Shown: positions 14,101 through 27,615, counted from the stretch's first letter. The stretch is DNA of 64,000 nucleotides from Hydractinia symbiolongicarpus (GCF_029227915.1 NC_079881.1:28373501-28437500); one strand, 5' to 3'. Notes: generated from the sequence alone by a model not told the origin. Numbers and translations are program-made.

Positions 14101-15640
14101 CAAACGAAAACCAGCGATTTCATCTAATCCCCGGGCTTGGCCCGTATAGTCGAATGTATAAAAAGAAAGTACCCTGTGAGTAAACTCATTTCCCAAACGA
14201 TTTTTTAAATTATTATTTTACCACTAAAGCCCATGAGACTTGTAGTTTTTAAAAATGTTTTCATTTTTGATGAGACGCTGAATAAAAGAAGTTTAATCGC
14301 CGGCAAACGAAAACCCGCGGTTTCCGGTAAATCCCGGACTCGGCCCGTATAGTCAAAAGTATACAAAGAAAGTACCCAGGGAGTAAACTCATTTCCTGAA
14401 CGATTTTTTAAATTATTTTTTCACCACTAAAACCCATGACACCTGTAGTTTTCAGAAATGTTTTCATTTTTGATGAGACGCCTAATGAAAGTGGTTTAAT
14501 CGCCGGCAAACAAAAACCCGCGATTTCCCGTAAATCCCGGGCTTGGCCCGTATAGTCGAGTGTATACAAAGAAAGTACCCAGGGAGTAAACTCATTTCCC
14601 GTAGGATTTTTTAAATTTTTTTTTCACCACTAAAACGCATGAGACTTGTAGTTTTCAAAAATGTTTTCACTTTTGATGAGACGCTTAATGAAAGAGGTTT
14701 AATCGCCGGCAAACGAAAACCCGCGATTTCCTGTAAATCCCGGGCTCGGCCCGTATAGTCGAATGTATAAAAAGAAAGTACCCTGTGAGTAAACTCATTT
14801 CCAGAACGATTTTTTAAATTATTTTTTCACTACTAAAACGCATAAGACTTGTAGTTTTCAAAAATGTTTTCATTTTGGATGAGACGCTGAATAAAAGAAG
14901 TTTAATCGCCGGCAAACGAAAACCCGCGATTTCCCGAAAATCCCGGGCTTGGCCCGTTTAGTCAAAAGTTTACAAAGAAAGTACCCAGGGAGTAAACTCA
15001 TTTCCCAAACGGCTTCTTAAATTATTTTTTCACCACTAAAACGCATGAGACTTGTAGTTTTCAAACTTGTTTTCATTTTTGATGAGACGCTGAATAAAAG
15101 AAGTTTAATCGCCGGCAAACGAAAACCCGCGGTTTCCGGTAAATCCCGGACTCGGCCCGTATAGTCAAAACTATACAAAGAAAGTCCCCAGGGAGTAAAC
15201 TCATTTCCTGAACGATTTTTTAAATTACTTTTTCACCACTAAAACGCATGAGACCTGTAGTTTTCAGAAATGTTTTCATTTTTGATGAGACGCTTAATGA
15301 AAGTGGTTTAATCGCCGGCAAACAAAAACCCGCGATTTCCCGTAAATCCCGGGCTTGGTCCGTATAGTCGAGTGTATACAAAGAAAGTACCCTGTGAGTA
15401 AACTCATTTTCAAAACGATTTTTTAAATTATCTTTTCACCACTAAAACGCATGAGACTTGTAGTTTTCAAAAATGTTTTCATTTTTGATGAGACACTGAA
15501 TGAAAGAAGTTTAACCGCCGGCAAACGAAAACCCGCCATTTCCCGTAAATCCCGGGCTTGGCCCGTATAGTCAAAAGTATACAAAGAAAGTACCCAGGGA
15601 GTAAATTCCTTTCCCGAACGATTTTTTATAATAATTTTTC
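7644..15640. repeat. Long higher-order repeat, 14-15 monomers, about three copies
   Basis: The AAATTATCTTTTCACC landmark monomer at 9552 recurs at 12597 (3,045 bp, 15 x 203) and at 15437 (2,840 bp, 14 x 203 minus 2). In each copy it is preceded in the same order by monomers with TATTATTTTACCACTAAAGCCC, CCCATGACACC, CCCGTAGGATTT and CAAACGGCTT. The second and third copies share CAAACGGCTTCTTAAATT, whereas the first has CAAACGGCTTTTTAAATT. This suggests that copies 2 and 3 are the more recent pair. Confidence 0.7.
12583..14610. repeat. Higher-order repeat, period 1,014 bp (5 monomers)
   Basis: Monomers starting near 12583 and 12988 recur at 13597 and 14002. Each copy has the same 2-bp-shortened GTACCCGGGAGTAAATTCC segment, near 12752 and 13766. 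The blocks are close to identical by eye. Differences include TTCACC versus TTCCCC near 12798/13812 and AAATCCCGG versus AATCCCCGG near 13111/14126. Confidence 0.8.
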
Positions 15641-17659
15641 ACCACTAAAGCGCATGAGACTTGTTGTTTTCAAAAATGATTTCATTTTTGATGGGACGCT
15701 GAATAAAAGAAGTTTAATCGCCGGCAAACGAAAACCCGCGATTTCCCGTAAATCCCGGACTCGGCCCGTATAGTCAAAAGTATACAAAGAAAGTACCCAG
15801 GGAGTAAACTCATTTCCCGAACGATTTTTTAAATTATTTTTTCACCACTAAACCGCATGAGACTTGTAGTTTTCAATAATGTTTTCATTTTTGATGAGAC
15901 GGTTAATGAAAAAGGTTTAATCGCCGGCAAACGAAAACCAGCGATTTCATCTAAATCCCGGGCTTGGCCCGTGTAGTCGAATGTATACAAAGAAAGTACC
16001 CAGGGAGTAAACTTATTTCCCGAACGATTTTTTAAATTTTTTTTTCACCACTAAAACGCATGAGACTTGTAGTTTACAAAAATGTTTTCATTTTTGATGA
16101 GACGCTTAATGAAAGAGGTTTAATCGCCGGCAAACGAAAACACGCGATTTCCTGTAAATCCCGGGCTTGGCCCGTATAGTCGAATGTATAAAAAGAAAGT
16201 ACCCTGCGAGTAAACTCATTTCCAGAACGATTTTTAAAATTTTTTTTCACCACTAAAAGGCATAAGACTTGTAGTTTTTAAAAATGTTTTCATTTTGGAT
16301 GAGACGCTGAATAAAAGAAGTTTAATCGCCGGCAAACGAAAACCCGCGATTTCCCGAAAATCCTGGGCTTGGCCCGTATAGTCGAATGTATAAAAAGAAA
16401 GTACCCTGTGAGTAAACTCATTTCCCAAACGATTTTTTAAATTATTATTTCACCACTAAAGCCCATGAGACTTGTAGTTTTTAAAAATGTTTTCATTTTT
16501 GATGAGACGCTGAATAAAAGAAGTTTAATCGCCGGCAAACGAAAACCCGCGGTTTCCGGTAAATCCCGGACTCGGCCCGTATAGTCAAAAGTATACAAAG
16601 AAAGTACCCAGGGAGTAAACTCATTTCCTGAACGATTTTTTAAATTATTTTTTCACCACTAAAACCCATGAGACCTGTAGTTTTCAGAAATGTTTTCATT
16701 TTTGATGAGACGCTTAATAAAAGTGGTTTAATCGCCGGTAAACAAAACCCCGCGATTTCCCGTAAATCCCGGGCTTGGCCCGTATAGTCGAGTGTATACA
16801 AAGAAAGTACCCAGGGAGTAAACTCATTTCCCGTAGGATTTTTTAAAAATTTTTTTCACCACTAAAACGCATGAGACTTGTTGTTTTCAAACTTGTTTTC
16901 ATTTTTGATGAGACGCTGAATAAAAGAAGTTTAATCGCCGGCAAACGAAAACCCGCGATTTCCCGTAAATCCCGGGCTTGGCCCGTATAGTTGAATGTAT
17001 ATAAAGAAAGTACCCAAGGAGTAAACTGATTTCCCGAACGATTTTTCAAATTATTTCTGCACCACTAGAACGAATGAGGCTTGTAGTTTTCAAAAATGTT
17101 TTCACTTTTAATTAGACGCTTAATGAAAGAGGTTTAATCGCCGGCAAACGAAAACCCGCGATTTCCCGTAAATCCCAGGCTTGCCCCGTATAGTCAAAAG
17201 TATACAAAGAAAGTACCCAGGGAGTAAACTCATTTCCCGAACGATTTTTTATACTATTTTTTCACCACTAAAACGCATGAGACTTGTTGTTTTCAAAAAT
17301 GATTTCATTTTTGATGGGACGCTGAATAAAAGAAGTTTAATCGCTGGCAAACGAGAATCCGCGATTTCCCGTAAATCCCGGACTCGGCCCGTATAGTCAA
17401 AAGTATACAAAGAAAGTACCCTGCGAGTAAACTCATTTCCAGAACGATTTTTTAAATTTTTTTTTCACCACTAAAAGGCATAAGACTTGTAGTTTTTAAA
17501 AATGTTTTCATTTTGGATGAGACGCTGAATAAAAGAAGTTTAATCGCCGGCAAACGAAAACCCGCGATTTCCCGAAAATCCCGGGCTTGGCCCGTATAGT
17601 CGAATGTATAAAAAGAAAGTACCCTGTGAGTAAACTCATTTCCCAAACGATTTTTTAAA

Positions 17660-18870
17660 TTATTATTTCACCACTAAAGCCCATGAGACTTGTAGTTTTT
17701 AAAAATGTTTTAATTTTTGATGAGACGCTGAATAAAAGAATTTTAATCGCCGGCAAACGAAAACCCGCGGTTTCCGGTAAATCCCGGACTCGGCCCGTAT
17801 AGTCAAAAGTATACAAAGAAAGTACCCAGGGAGTAAACTCATTTCCTGAACGATTTTTTAAATTATTTTTTCACCACTAAAACCCATGACACCTGTAGTT
17901 TTCAGAAATGTTTTCATTTTTGATGAGACGCCTAATGAAAGTGGGTTAATCGCCGGCAAACAAAAACCCGCGATTTCCCGTAAATCCCGGGCTTGGCCCG
18001 TATAGTCGAGTGTATACAAAGAAAGTACCCAGGGAGTAAACTCATTTCCCGTAGGATTTTTTAAATTTTTTTTTCACCACTAAAACGCATGAGACTTGTA
18101 GTTTTCAAAAATGTTTTCACTTTTGATGAGACGCTTAATGAAAGAGGTTTAATTGCCGGCAAACGAAAACCCGCGATTTCCTGTAAATCCCGGGCTTGGC
18201 CCGTATAGTCGAATGTATAAAAAGAAAGTACCCTGTGAGTAAACTCATTTCCCAAACGATTTTTTAAATTATTATTTCACCACTAAAGCCCATGAGACTT
18301 GTAGTTTTTAAAAATGTTTTCATTTTTGATGAGACGCTGAATAAAAGAATTTTAATCGCCGGCAAACGAAAACCCGCGGTTTCCGGTAAATCCCGGACTC
18401 GGCCCGTATAGTCAAAAGTATACAAAGAAAGTACCCAGGGAGTAAACTCATTTCCTGAACGATTTTTTAAATTATTTTTTCACCACTAAAACCCATGACA
18501 CCTGTAGTTTTCAGAAATGTTTTCATTTTTGATGAGACGCCTAATGAAAGTGGTTTAATCGCCGGCAAACAAAAACCCGCGATTTCCCGTAAATCCCGGG
18601 CTTGGCCCGTATAGTCGAGTGTATACAAAGAAAGTACCCAGGGAGTAAACTCATTTCCCGTAGGATTTTTTAAATTTTTTTTTCACCACTAAAACGCATG
18701 AGACTTGTAGTTTTCAAAAATGTTTTCACTTTTGATGAGACGCTTAATGAAAGAGGTTTAATTGCCGGCAAATGAAAACCCGCGATTTCCTGTAAATCCC
18801 GGGCTTGGCCCGTATAGTCGAATGTATAAAAAGAAAGTACCCTGTGAGTAAACTCATTTCCAGAACGATT
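17660..18870. repeat. Higher-order repeat, period 609 bp (3 monomers)
   Basis: Two adjacent trimers consist of an AAAGCCCATGAG monomer with the unusual AAGAATTTTAATCG, a CCCATGACACCTG monomer, and a CCCGTAGGATTT monomer with TTTTCACTTTTGATG and TTAATTGCCGG. The diagnostic words recur exactly 609 bp apart (for example near 17735 and 18344). The copies are nearly identical, so this appears to be a recent local duplication. Confidence 0.85.
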
Positions 18871-18879
18871 TTTTAAATT

Positions 18880-20500
18880 ATTTTTTCACCACTAAAACGC
18901 ATAAGACTTGTAGTTTTCAAAAATGTTTTCATTTTGGATGAGACGCTGAATAAAAGAAGTTTAATCGCCGGCAAACGAAAACTCGCGATTTCCCGAAAAT
19001 CCCGGGCTTGGCCCGTTTAGTCAAAAGTTTACAAAGAAAGTACCCAGGGAGTAAACTCATTTCCCGAACGGCTTTTTAAATTATTTTTTCACCACTAAAA
19101 CGCATGAGACTTGTAGTTTTCAAACTTGTTTTCATTTTTGATGAGACGCTGAATAAAAGAAGTTTAATCGCTGGCAAACGAAAACCCGCGGTTTCCGGTA
19201 AATCCCGGACTCGGCCCGTATAGTCAAAACTATACAAAGAAAGTCCCCAGGGAGTAAACTCATTTTCCTGAACGATTTTTTAAATTACTTTTTCACCACT
19301 AAAACGCATGAGACCTGTAGTTTTCAGAAATGTTTTCATTTTTGATGAGACGCTTAATGAAAGTGGTTTAATCGCCGGCAAACAAAAACCCGCGATTTCC
19401 CGTAAATCCCGGGCTTGGTCCGTATAGTCGAGTGTATACAAAGAAAGTACCCTGTGAGTAAACTCATTTTCAAAACGATTTTTTAAATTATCTTTTCACC
19501 ACTAAAACGCATAAGACTTGCAGTTTTCAAAAATGTTTTCATTTTTGATGAGACGCTTAATGAAAGAGGTTTAATCGCCGGCAAACGAAAACCTGCGATT
19601 TCCTGTAAATCCCGGGCTTGGCCCGTATAGTCGAATGTATAAAAAGAAAGTACCCTGTGAGTAAACTCATTTCCAGAACGATTTTTTAAATTATTTTTTC
19701 ACCACTAAAACGCATAAGACTTGTAGTTTTCAAAAATGTTTTCATTTTGGATGAGACGCTGAATAAAAGAAGTTTAATCGCCGGCAAACGAAAACCCGCG
19801 ATTTCCCGAAAATCCCGGGCTTGGCCCGTTTAGTCAAAAGTTTACAAAGAAAGTACCCAGGGAGTAAACTCATTTCCCGAACGGCTTTTTAAATTATTTT
19901 TTCACCACTAAAACGCATGAGACTTGTAGTTTTCAAACTTGTTTTCATTTTTGATGAGACGCTGAATAAAAGAAGTTTAATCGCCGGCAAACGAAAACCC
20001 GCGGTTTCCGGTAAATCCCGGACTCGGCCCGTATAGTCAAAACTATACAAAGAAAGTCCCCAGGGAGTAAACTCATTTCCTGAACGATTTTTTAAATTAC
20101 TTTTTCACCACTAAAACGCATGAGACCTGTAGTTTTCAGAAATGTTTTCATTTTTGATGAGACGCTTAATAAAAGTGGTTTAATCGCCGGCAAACAAAAA
20201 CCCGCGATTTCCCGTAAATCCCGGGCTTGGTCCGTATAGTCGAGTGTATACAAAGAAAGTACCCTGTGAGTAAACTCATTTTCAAAACGATTTTTTAAAT
20301 TATCTTTTCACCACTAAAACGCATGAGACTTGTAGTTTTCAAAAATGTTTTCATTTTTGATGAGACACTGAATGAAAGAAGTTTAATCGCCGGCAAACGA
20401 AAACCCGCCATTTCCCGTAAATCCCGGGCTTGGCCCGTATAGTCAAAAGTATACAAAGAAAGTACCCGGGGAGTAAATTCCTTTCCCGAACGATTTTTTA
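18880..20500. repeat. Higher-order repeat, period 813 bp (4 monomers)
   Basis: The CCCGAACGGCTTTTTAAATT monomer occurs at about 19065 and again at about 19878, 813 bp apart (4 x 203 + 1). The extra base is a T in ACTCATTTTCCTG near 19265 in the first copy. CAAACTTG and CTTGGTCCGTATAG monomers follow in the same order in both copies. Confidence 0.75.
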
Positions 20501-21966
20501 TAATATTTTTTCACCACTAAAACGCATGAGACTTGTTGTTTTCAAAAAGATTTCATTTTTGATGGGACGCTGAATAAAAGAAGTTTAATCGCCGGCAAAC
20601 GAAAACCCGCGATTTCCCGTAAATCCCGGACTCGGCCCGTATAGTCAAAAGTATACAAAGAAAGAACCCAGGGAGTAAACTCATTTCCCGAACGATTTTT
20701 TAAATTATTTTTTCACCACTAAACCGCATGAGACTTGTAGTTTTCAATAATGTTTTCATTTTTGATGAGACGCTTAATGAAAGAGGTTGAATCGCCGGCA
20801 AACGAAAACCCGCGATTTCCTGTAAATCCCGGGCTTGGCCCGTATAGTCGAATGTATAAAAAGAAAGTACCCTGCGAGTAAACTCATTTCCAGAACGATT
20901 TTTAAAATTTTTTTTCACCACTAAAAGGCATAAGACTTGTTGTTTTCAAACTTGTTTTCATTTTTGATGAGACGCTGAATAAAAGAAGTTTAATCGCCGG
21001 CAAACGAAAACCCGCGATTTCCCGTAAATCCCGGGCTTGGCCCGTATAGTTGAATGTATATAAAGAAAGTACCCAAGGAGTAAACTGATTTCCCGAACGA
21101 TTGTTCAAATTATTTCTGCACCACTAGAACGAATGAGGCTTGTAGTTTTCAAAAATGTTTTCATTTTTAATGAGACGCTTAATGAAAGAGGTTTAATCGC
21201 CGGCAAACGAAAACCCGCGATTTCCCGTAAATCCCAGGCTTGCCCCGTATAGTCAAAAGTATACAAAGAAAGTACCCAGGGAGTAAACTCATTTCCCGAA
21301 CGATTTTTTATACTATTTTTTCACCACTAAAACGCATGAGACTTGTTGTTTTCAAAAATGATTTCATTTTTGATGGGACGCTGAATAAAAGAAGTTTAAT
21401 CGCTGGCAAACGAGAACCCGCGATTTCCCGTAAATCCCGGACTCGGCCCGTATAGTCAAAAGTATACAAAGAAAGTACCCAGGGAGTAAACTCATTTCCC
21501 GAACGATTTTTTATATTATTTTTTCACCACTAAAACGCATGAGACTTGTTGTTTTCAAAAATGACTTCGTTTTTGATGGGACGCTGAATAAAAGAAGTTT
21601 AATCGCCGGCAAACTAAAACCCGCGATCTCCCGTAAATCCCGGACTCGGCCCGTATAGTCAAAAGTATACAGAGAAAGTACCCTGCGAGTAAACTCATTT
21701 CCAGAACGATTTTTTAAATTTTTTTTTCACCACTAAAAGGCATAAGACTTGTAGTTTTTAAAAATGTTTTCATTTTGGATGAGACGCTGAATAAAAGAAG
21801 TTTAATCGCCGGCAAACGAAAACCCGCGATTTCCCGAAAATCCCGGGCTTGGCCCGTATAGTCGAATGTATAAAAAGAAAGTACCCTGTGAGTAAACTCA
21901 TTTCCCAAACGATTTTTTAAATTATTATTTCACCACTAAAGCCCATGAGACTTGTAGTTTTTAAAA

Positions 21967-22016
21967 ATGTTTTCATTTTTGATGAAAAAAAATGTTTTCA
22001 CTTTTGATGAGACGCT
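21967..22016 (+). repeat. 25-bp tandem duplication inside a monomer (recombination junction)
   Basis: ATGTTTTCATTTTTGATGA at 21967 is followed by a run of A and then ATGTTTTCACTTTTGATGAG at 21992, exactly 25 bp later. The phase of downstream monomers is shifted by +25. The first half matches an AAAGCCCATGAG-type monomer. The second half has the TTTTCACTTTTGATG variant typical of CCCGTAGGATTT monomers (for example near 8782). The join is therefore between two monomer types and not a simple slippage. Confidence 0.85.
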
Positions 22017-23929
22017 TAATGAAAGAGGTTTAATCGCCGGCAAACGAAAACCCGCGATTTCCTGTAAATCCCGGGCTTGGCCCGTTTAGTCGAATGTATA
22101 AAAAGAAAGTACCCAGGGAGTAAACTCATTTCCCGAACGGCTTTTTAAATTATTTTTTCACCACTAAAACGCATGAGACTTGTAGTTTTCAAACTTGTTT
22201 TCATTTTTGATGAGACGCTGAATAAAAGAAGTTTAATCGCCGGCAAACGAAAACCCGCGGTTTCCGGTAAATCCCGGACTCGGCCCGTATAGTCAAAACT
22301 ATACAAAGAAAGTCCCCAGGGAGTAAACGCATTTCCTGAACGATTTTTTAAATTACTTTTTCACCACTAAAACGCATGAGACCTGTAGTTTTCAGAAATG
22401 TTTTCATTTTTGATGAGACGCTTAATAAAAGTGGTTTAATCGCCGGCAAACAAAAACCCGCGATTTCCCGTAAATCCCGGGCTTGGTCCGTATAGTCGAG
22501 TGTATACAAAGAAAGTACCCTGTGAGTAAACTCATTTTCAAAACGATTTTTTAAATTATCTTTTCACCACTAAAACGCATGAGACTTGTAGTTTTCAAAA
22601 ATGTTTTCATTTTTGATGAGACACTGAATGAAAGAAGTTTAATCGCCGGCAAACGAAAACCCGCCATTTCCCGTAAATCCCGGGCTTGGCCCGTATAGTC
22701 AAAAGTATACAAAGAAAGTACCCAGGGAGTAAATTCCTTTCCCGAACGATTTTTTATAATATTTTTTCACCACTAAAACGCATGAGACTTGTTGTTTTCA
22801 AAAATGATTTCATTTTTGATGGGACGCTGAATAAAAGAAGTTTAATCGCCGGCAAACGAAAACCCGCGATTTCCCGTAAATCCCGGACTCGGCCCGTATA
22901 GTCAAAAGTATACAAAGAAAGTACCCAGGGAGTAAACTCATTTCCCGAACGATTTTTTAAATTATTTTTTCACCACTAAACCGCATGAGACTTGTAGTTT
23001 TCAATAATGTTTTCATTTTTGATGAGACGCTTAATGAAAGAGGTTTAATCGCCGGCAAACGAAAACCCGCGATTTCCTGTAAATCCCGGGCTTGGCCCGT
23101 ATAGTCGAATGTATAAAAAGAAAGTACCCTGCGAGTAAACTCATTTCCAGAACGATTTTTAAATTTTTTTTTCACCACTAAAAGGCATAAGACTTGTAGT
23201 TTTTAAAAATGTTTTCATTTTGGATGAGACGCTGAATAAAAGAAGTTTAATCGCCGGCAAACGAAAACCCGCGATTTCCCGAAAATCCTGGGCTTGGCCC
23301 GTATAGTCGAATGTATAAAAAGAAAGTACCCTGTCAGTAAACTCATTTCCCAAACGATTTTTTAAATTATTATTTCACCACTAAAGCCCATGACACTTGT
23401 AGTTTTTAAAAATGTTTTCATTTTTGATGAGACGCTGAATAAAAGAAGTTTAATCGCCGGCAAACGAAAACCCGCAGTTTCCGGTAAATCCCGGACTCGG
23501 CCCGTATAGTCAAAAGTATACAAAGAAAGTTCCCAGGGAGTAAACTCATTTCCTGAACGATTTTTTAAATTATTTTTTTACCACTAAAACCCATGAGACC
23601 TGTAGTTTTCAGAAATGTTTTCATTTTTGATGAGACGCTTAATAAAAGTGGTTTAATCGCCGGCAAACAAAAACCCGCGATTTCCCGTAAATCCCGGGCT
23701 TGGCCCGTATTGTCGAGTGTATACAAAGAAAGTACCCAGGGAGTAAACTCATTTCCCGTAAGATTTTTTAAAATTTTTTTTCACCACTAAAACGCATGAG
23801 ACTTGTAGTTTTCAAAAATGTTTTCATTTTTGATGAGACGCTTAATAAAAGTGGTCTAATCGCCGGCAAACAAAAACCCGCGATTTCCCGTAAATCCCGG
23901 GCTTGGCCCGTATAGTCGAGTGTATACAA

Positions 23930-25147
23930 AGAAAGTACCCAGGGAGTAAACTCATTTCCCGTAGGATTTTTTAAATTCTTTTTTCACCACTAAAACGCAT
24001 GAGACTTGTAGTTTTCAAAAATGTTTTCATTTTTGATGAGACGCTTAATGAAAGAGGTTTAATCGCCGGAAAACGAAAACCCGCCATTTCCCGTAAATCC
24101 CGGGCTTGACCCGTATAGTCAAAAGTATACAAAGAAAGTACCCAGGGAGTAAATTCCTTTCCCGAACGATTTTTTATAATATTTTTTCACCACTAAAACG
24201 CATGAGACTTGTTGTTTTCAAAAATGATTTCATTTTTGATGGGACGCTGAATAAAAGAAGTTTAATCGCTGGCAAACGAAAACCAGCGATTTCAACTAAA
24301 TCCCGGGCTTGGCCCGTGTAGTCAAATGTATACAAAGAAAGTACCCAGGGAGTAAACTCATTTCCCGAACGATTTTTTAAATTTTTTTTTCACCACTAAA
24401 ACGCATGAGACTTGTAGTTTACAAAAATGTTTTCATTTTTGATGAGACGCTTAATAAAAGAGGTTTAATCGCCGGCAAACGAAAACCCGCGATTTCCCGT
24501 AAATCCCGGCCTTGGCCCGTATAGTCGAATGTATACAAAGAAAGTACCCAGGGAGTAAACTCATTTCCCGTAGGATTTTTTAAATTTTTTTTTCACCACT
24601 AAAACGCATGAGACTTGTAGTTTTCAAAAATGTTTTCATTTTTGATGAGACGCTTAATGAAAGAGGTTTAATCGCCGGAAAACGAAAACCCGCCATTTCC
24701 CGTAAATCCCGGGCTTGGCCCGTATAGTCAAAAGTATACAAAGAAAGTACCCAGGGAGTAAATTCCTTTCCCGAACGATTTTTTATAATATTTTTTCACC
24801 ACTAAAACGCATGAGACTTGTTGTTTTCAAAAATGATTTCATTTTTGATGGGACGCTGAATAAAAGAAGTTTAATCGCCGGCAAACGAAAACCAGCGATT
24901 TCAACTAAATCCCGGGCTTGGCCCGTGTAGTCGAATGTATACAAAGAAAGTACCCAGGGAGTAAACTCATTTCCCGAACGATTTTTTAATTTTTTTTTTC
25001 ACCACTAAAACGCATGAGACTTGTAGTTTACAAAAATGTTTTCATTTTTGATGAGACGCTTAATAAAAGAGGTTTAATCGCCGGCAAACGAAAACCCGCG
25101 ATTTCCTGTAAATCCCGGGCTTGGCCCGTATAGTCGAATGTATAAAA
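23930..25147. repeat. Higher-order repeat, period 609 bp (3 monomers)
   Basis: Two adjacent trimers share the otherwise rare CGCCGGAAAACG substitution (near 24066 and 24675), an ATAATATTTTTTC tract, and ACCAGCGATTTCAACTAAATC. The spacing is exactly 609 bp. This pair holds the last ATAATAT-type monomers before the right-hand domain begins. Confidence 0.85.
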
Positions 25148-25812
25148 AGAAAGTACCCTGTGAGTAAACTCATTTCCCAAACGATTTTTTAAATTATTAT
25201 TTCACCACTAAAGCCCATGAGACTTGTAGTTTTTAAAAATGTTTTCATTTTTGATGAGACGCTGAATAAAAGAAGTTTAATCGCCGGCAAACGAAAACCC
25301 GCGGTTTCCGGTAAATCCCGGACTCGGCCCGTATAGTCAAAAGTATACAAAGAAAGTACCCAGGGAGTAAACTCATTTCCTGAACGATTTTTTAAATTAT
25401 TTTTTCACCACTAAAACCCATGAGACCTGTAGTTTTCAGAAATGTTTTCATTTTTGATGAGACGCTTAATAAAAGTGGTTTAATCGCCGGCAAACAAAAA
25501 CCCGCGATTTCCCGTAAATCCCGGGCTTGGCCCGTATAGTCGAGTGTATACAAAGAAAGTACCCAGGGAGTAAACTCATTTCCCGTAGGATTTTTTAAAA
25601 TTTTTTTTCACCACTAAAACGCATGAGACTTGTAGTTTTCAAAAATGTTTTCATTTTTGATGAGACGCTTAATGAAAGAGGTTTAATCGCCGGCAAACGA
25701 AAACCCGCGATTTCCCGTAAATCCCGGGCTTGGCCCGTATAGTCGAATGTAAAAAAAGAAAGTACCCTGTGAGTAAACTCATTTCCTGAACGATTTTTTT
25801 TAATTATTTTTT

Positions 25813-26117
25813 CACCACTAAAACCCATGAGACCTGTAGTTTTCAGAAATGTTTTCATTTTTGATGAGACGCTTAATAAAAGTGGTTTAATCGCCGGCAA
25901 ACAAAAACCCGCGATTTCCCGTAAATCCCGGGCTTGGCCCGTATAGTCGAGTGTATACATTTTTGATGAGACGCTTAATGAAAGAGGTTTAATCGCCGGC
26001 AAACGAAAACCCGCGATTTCCTGTAAATCCCGGGCTTGGCCCGTATAGTCGAATGTATAAAAAGAAAGTACCCTGTGAGTAAACTCATTTCCAGAACGAT
26101 TTTTTAAATTATTTTTT
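25813..26117 (+). repeat. Shortened composite monomer pair (305 bp) with an internal ~101-bp deletion
   Basis: Consecutive CACCAC landmarks here are 305 bp apart instead of 406. The sequence passes from GTGTATACA directly into TTTTTGATGAGACGC near 25958. It skips the end of one monomer, the A/T tract and the start of the next. The two parental sequences share CA at the join, consistent with microhomology-mediated deletion or unequal exchange. Confidence 0.9.
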
Positions 26118-27330
26118 CACCACTAAAACGCATAAGACTTGCAGTTTTCAAAAATGTTTTCATTTTGGATGAGACGCTGAATAAAAGAAGTTTAATCGCC
26201 GGCAAACGAAAACCCGCGATTTCCCGAAAATCCCGGGCTTGGCCCGTATAGTCGAATGTATAAAAAGAAAGTACCCTGTGAGTAAACTCATTTCCCAAAC
26301 GATTTTTTAAATTATTATTTCACCACTAAAGCCCATGAGACTTGTAGTTTTTAAAAATGTTTTCATTTTTGATGAGACGCTGAATAAAAGAAGTTTAATT
26401 GCCGGTAAACGAAAACCCGCGGTTTCCGGTAAATCCCGGACTCGGCCCGTATAGTCAAAAGTATACAAAGAAAGTACCCAGGGAGTAAACTCATTTCCTG
26501 AACGATTTTTTAAATTATTTTTTCACCACTAAAACCCATGAGACCTGTAGTTTTCAGAAATGTTTTCATTTTTGATGAGACGCTTAATGAAAGTGGTTTA
26601 ATCGCCGGCAAACAAAAACCCGCGATTTCCCGTAAATCCCGGGCTTGGCCCGTATAGTCGAGTGTATACAAAGAAAGTACCCAGGGAGTAAACTCATTTC
26701 CCGTAGGATTTTTTAAAATTTTTTTTCACCACTAAAACGCATGAGACTTGTAGTTTTCAAAAATGTTTTCATTTTTGATGAGACGCTTAATGAAAGAGGT
26801 TTAATCGCCGGCAAACGAAAACCCGCGATTTCCCGTAAATCCCGGGCTTGGCCCGTATAGTCGAATGTATAAAAAGAAAGTACCCTGTGAGTAAACTCAT
26901 TTCCTGAACGATTTTTTTTAATTATTTTTTTACCACTAAAACCCATGAGACCTGTAGTTTTCAGAAATGTTTTCATTTTTGATGAGACGCTTAATAAAAG
27001 TGGTTTAATCACCGGCAAACAAAAACCCGCGATTTCCCGTAAATCCCGGGCTTGGCCCGTATAGTCGAGTGTATACAAAGAAAGTACCCAGGGAGTAAAC
27101 TCATTTCCCGTAGGATTTTTTAAATTTTTTTTTCACCACTAAAACGCATGAGACTTGTAGTTTTCAAAAATGTTTTCATTTTTGATGAGACGCTTAATGA
27201 AAGAGGTTTAATCGCCGGCAAACGAAAACCCGCGATTTCCCGAAAATCCCGGGCTTGGCCAGTATAGTCGAATGTATAAAAAGAAAGTACCCTGTGAGTA
27301 AACTCATTTCCCAAACGATTTTTTAAATTA
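26104..27330. repeat. Higher-order repeat, period about 1,016 bp (5 monomers)
   Basis: The monomer block beginning at 26104 recurs from 27120. Each copy includes an AAAGCCCATGAG, a CCCATGAGACC and a CCCGTAGGATTT monomer in the same order. The 1 bp above 5 x 203 comes from the eight-T GATTTTTTTTAATT tract near 26920, one of the first of that type in the window. Confidence 0.65.
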
Positions 27331-27615
27331 TTATTTCACCACTAAAGCCCATGAGACTTGTAGTTTTTAAAAATGTTTTCATTTTTGATGAGACGCTGAA
27401 TAAAAGAAGTTTAATCGCCAGTAAACGAAAACCCGCGGTTTCCGGTAAATCCCGGACTCGGCCCGTATAGTCAAAAGTATACAAAGAAAGTACCCATGGA
27501 GTAAACTCATTTCCTGAACGATTTTTTAAATTATTTTTTTACCACTAAATTCCATGAGACCTGTAGTTTTCAGAAATGTTTTCATTTTTGATTAGACGCT
27601 TAATGAAAGTGGTTT

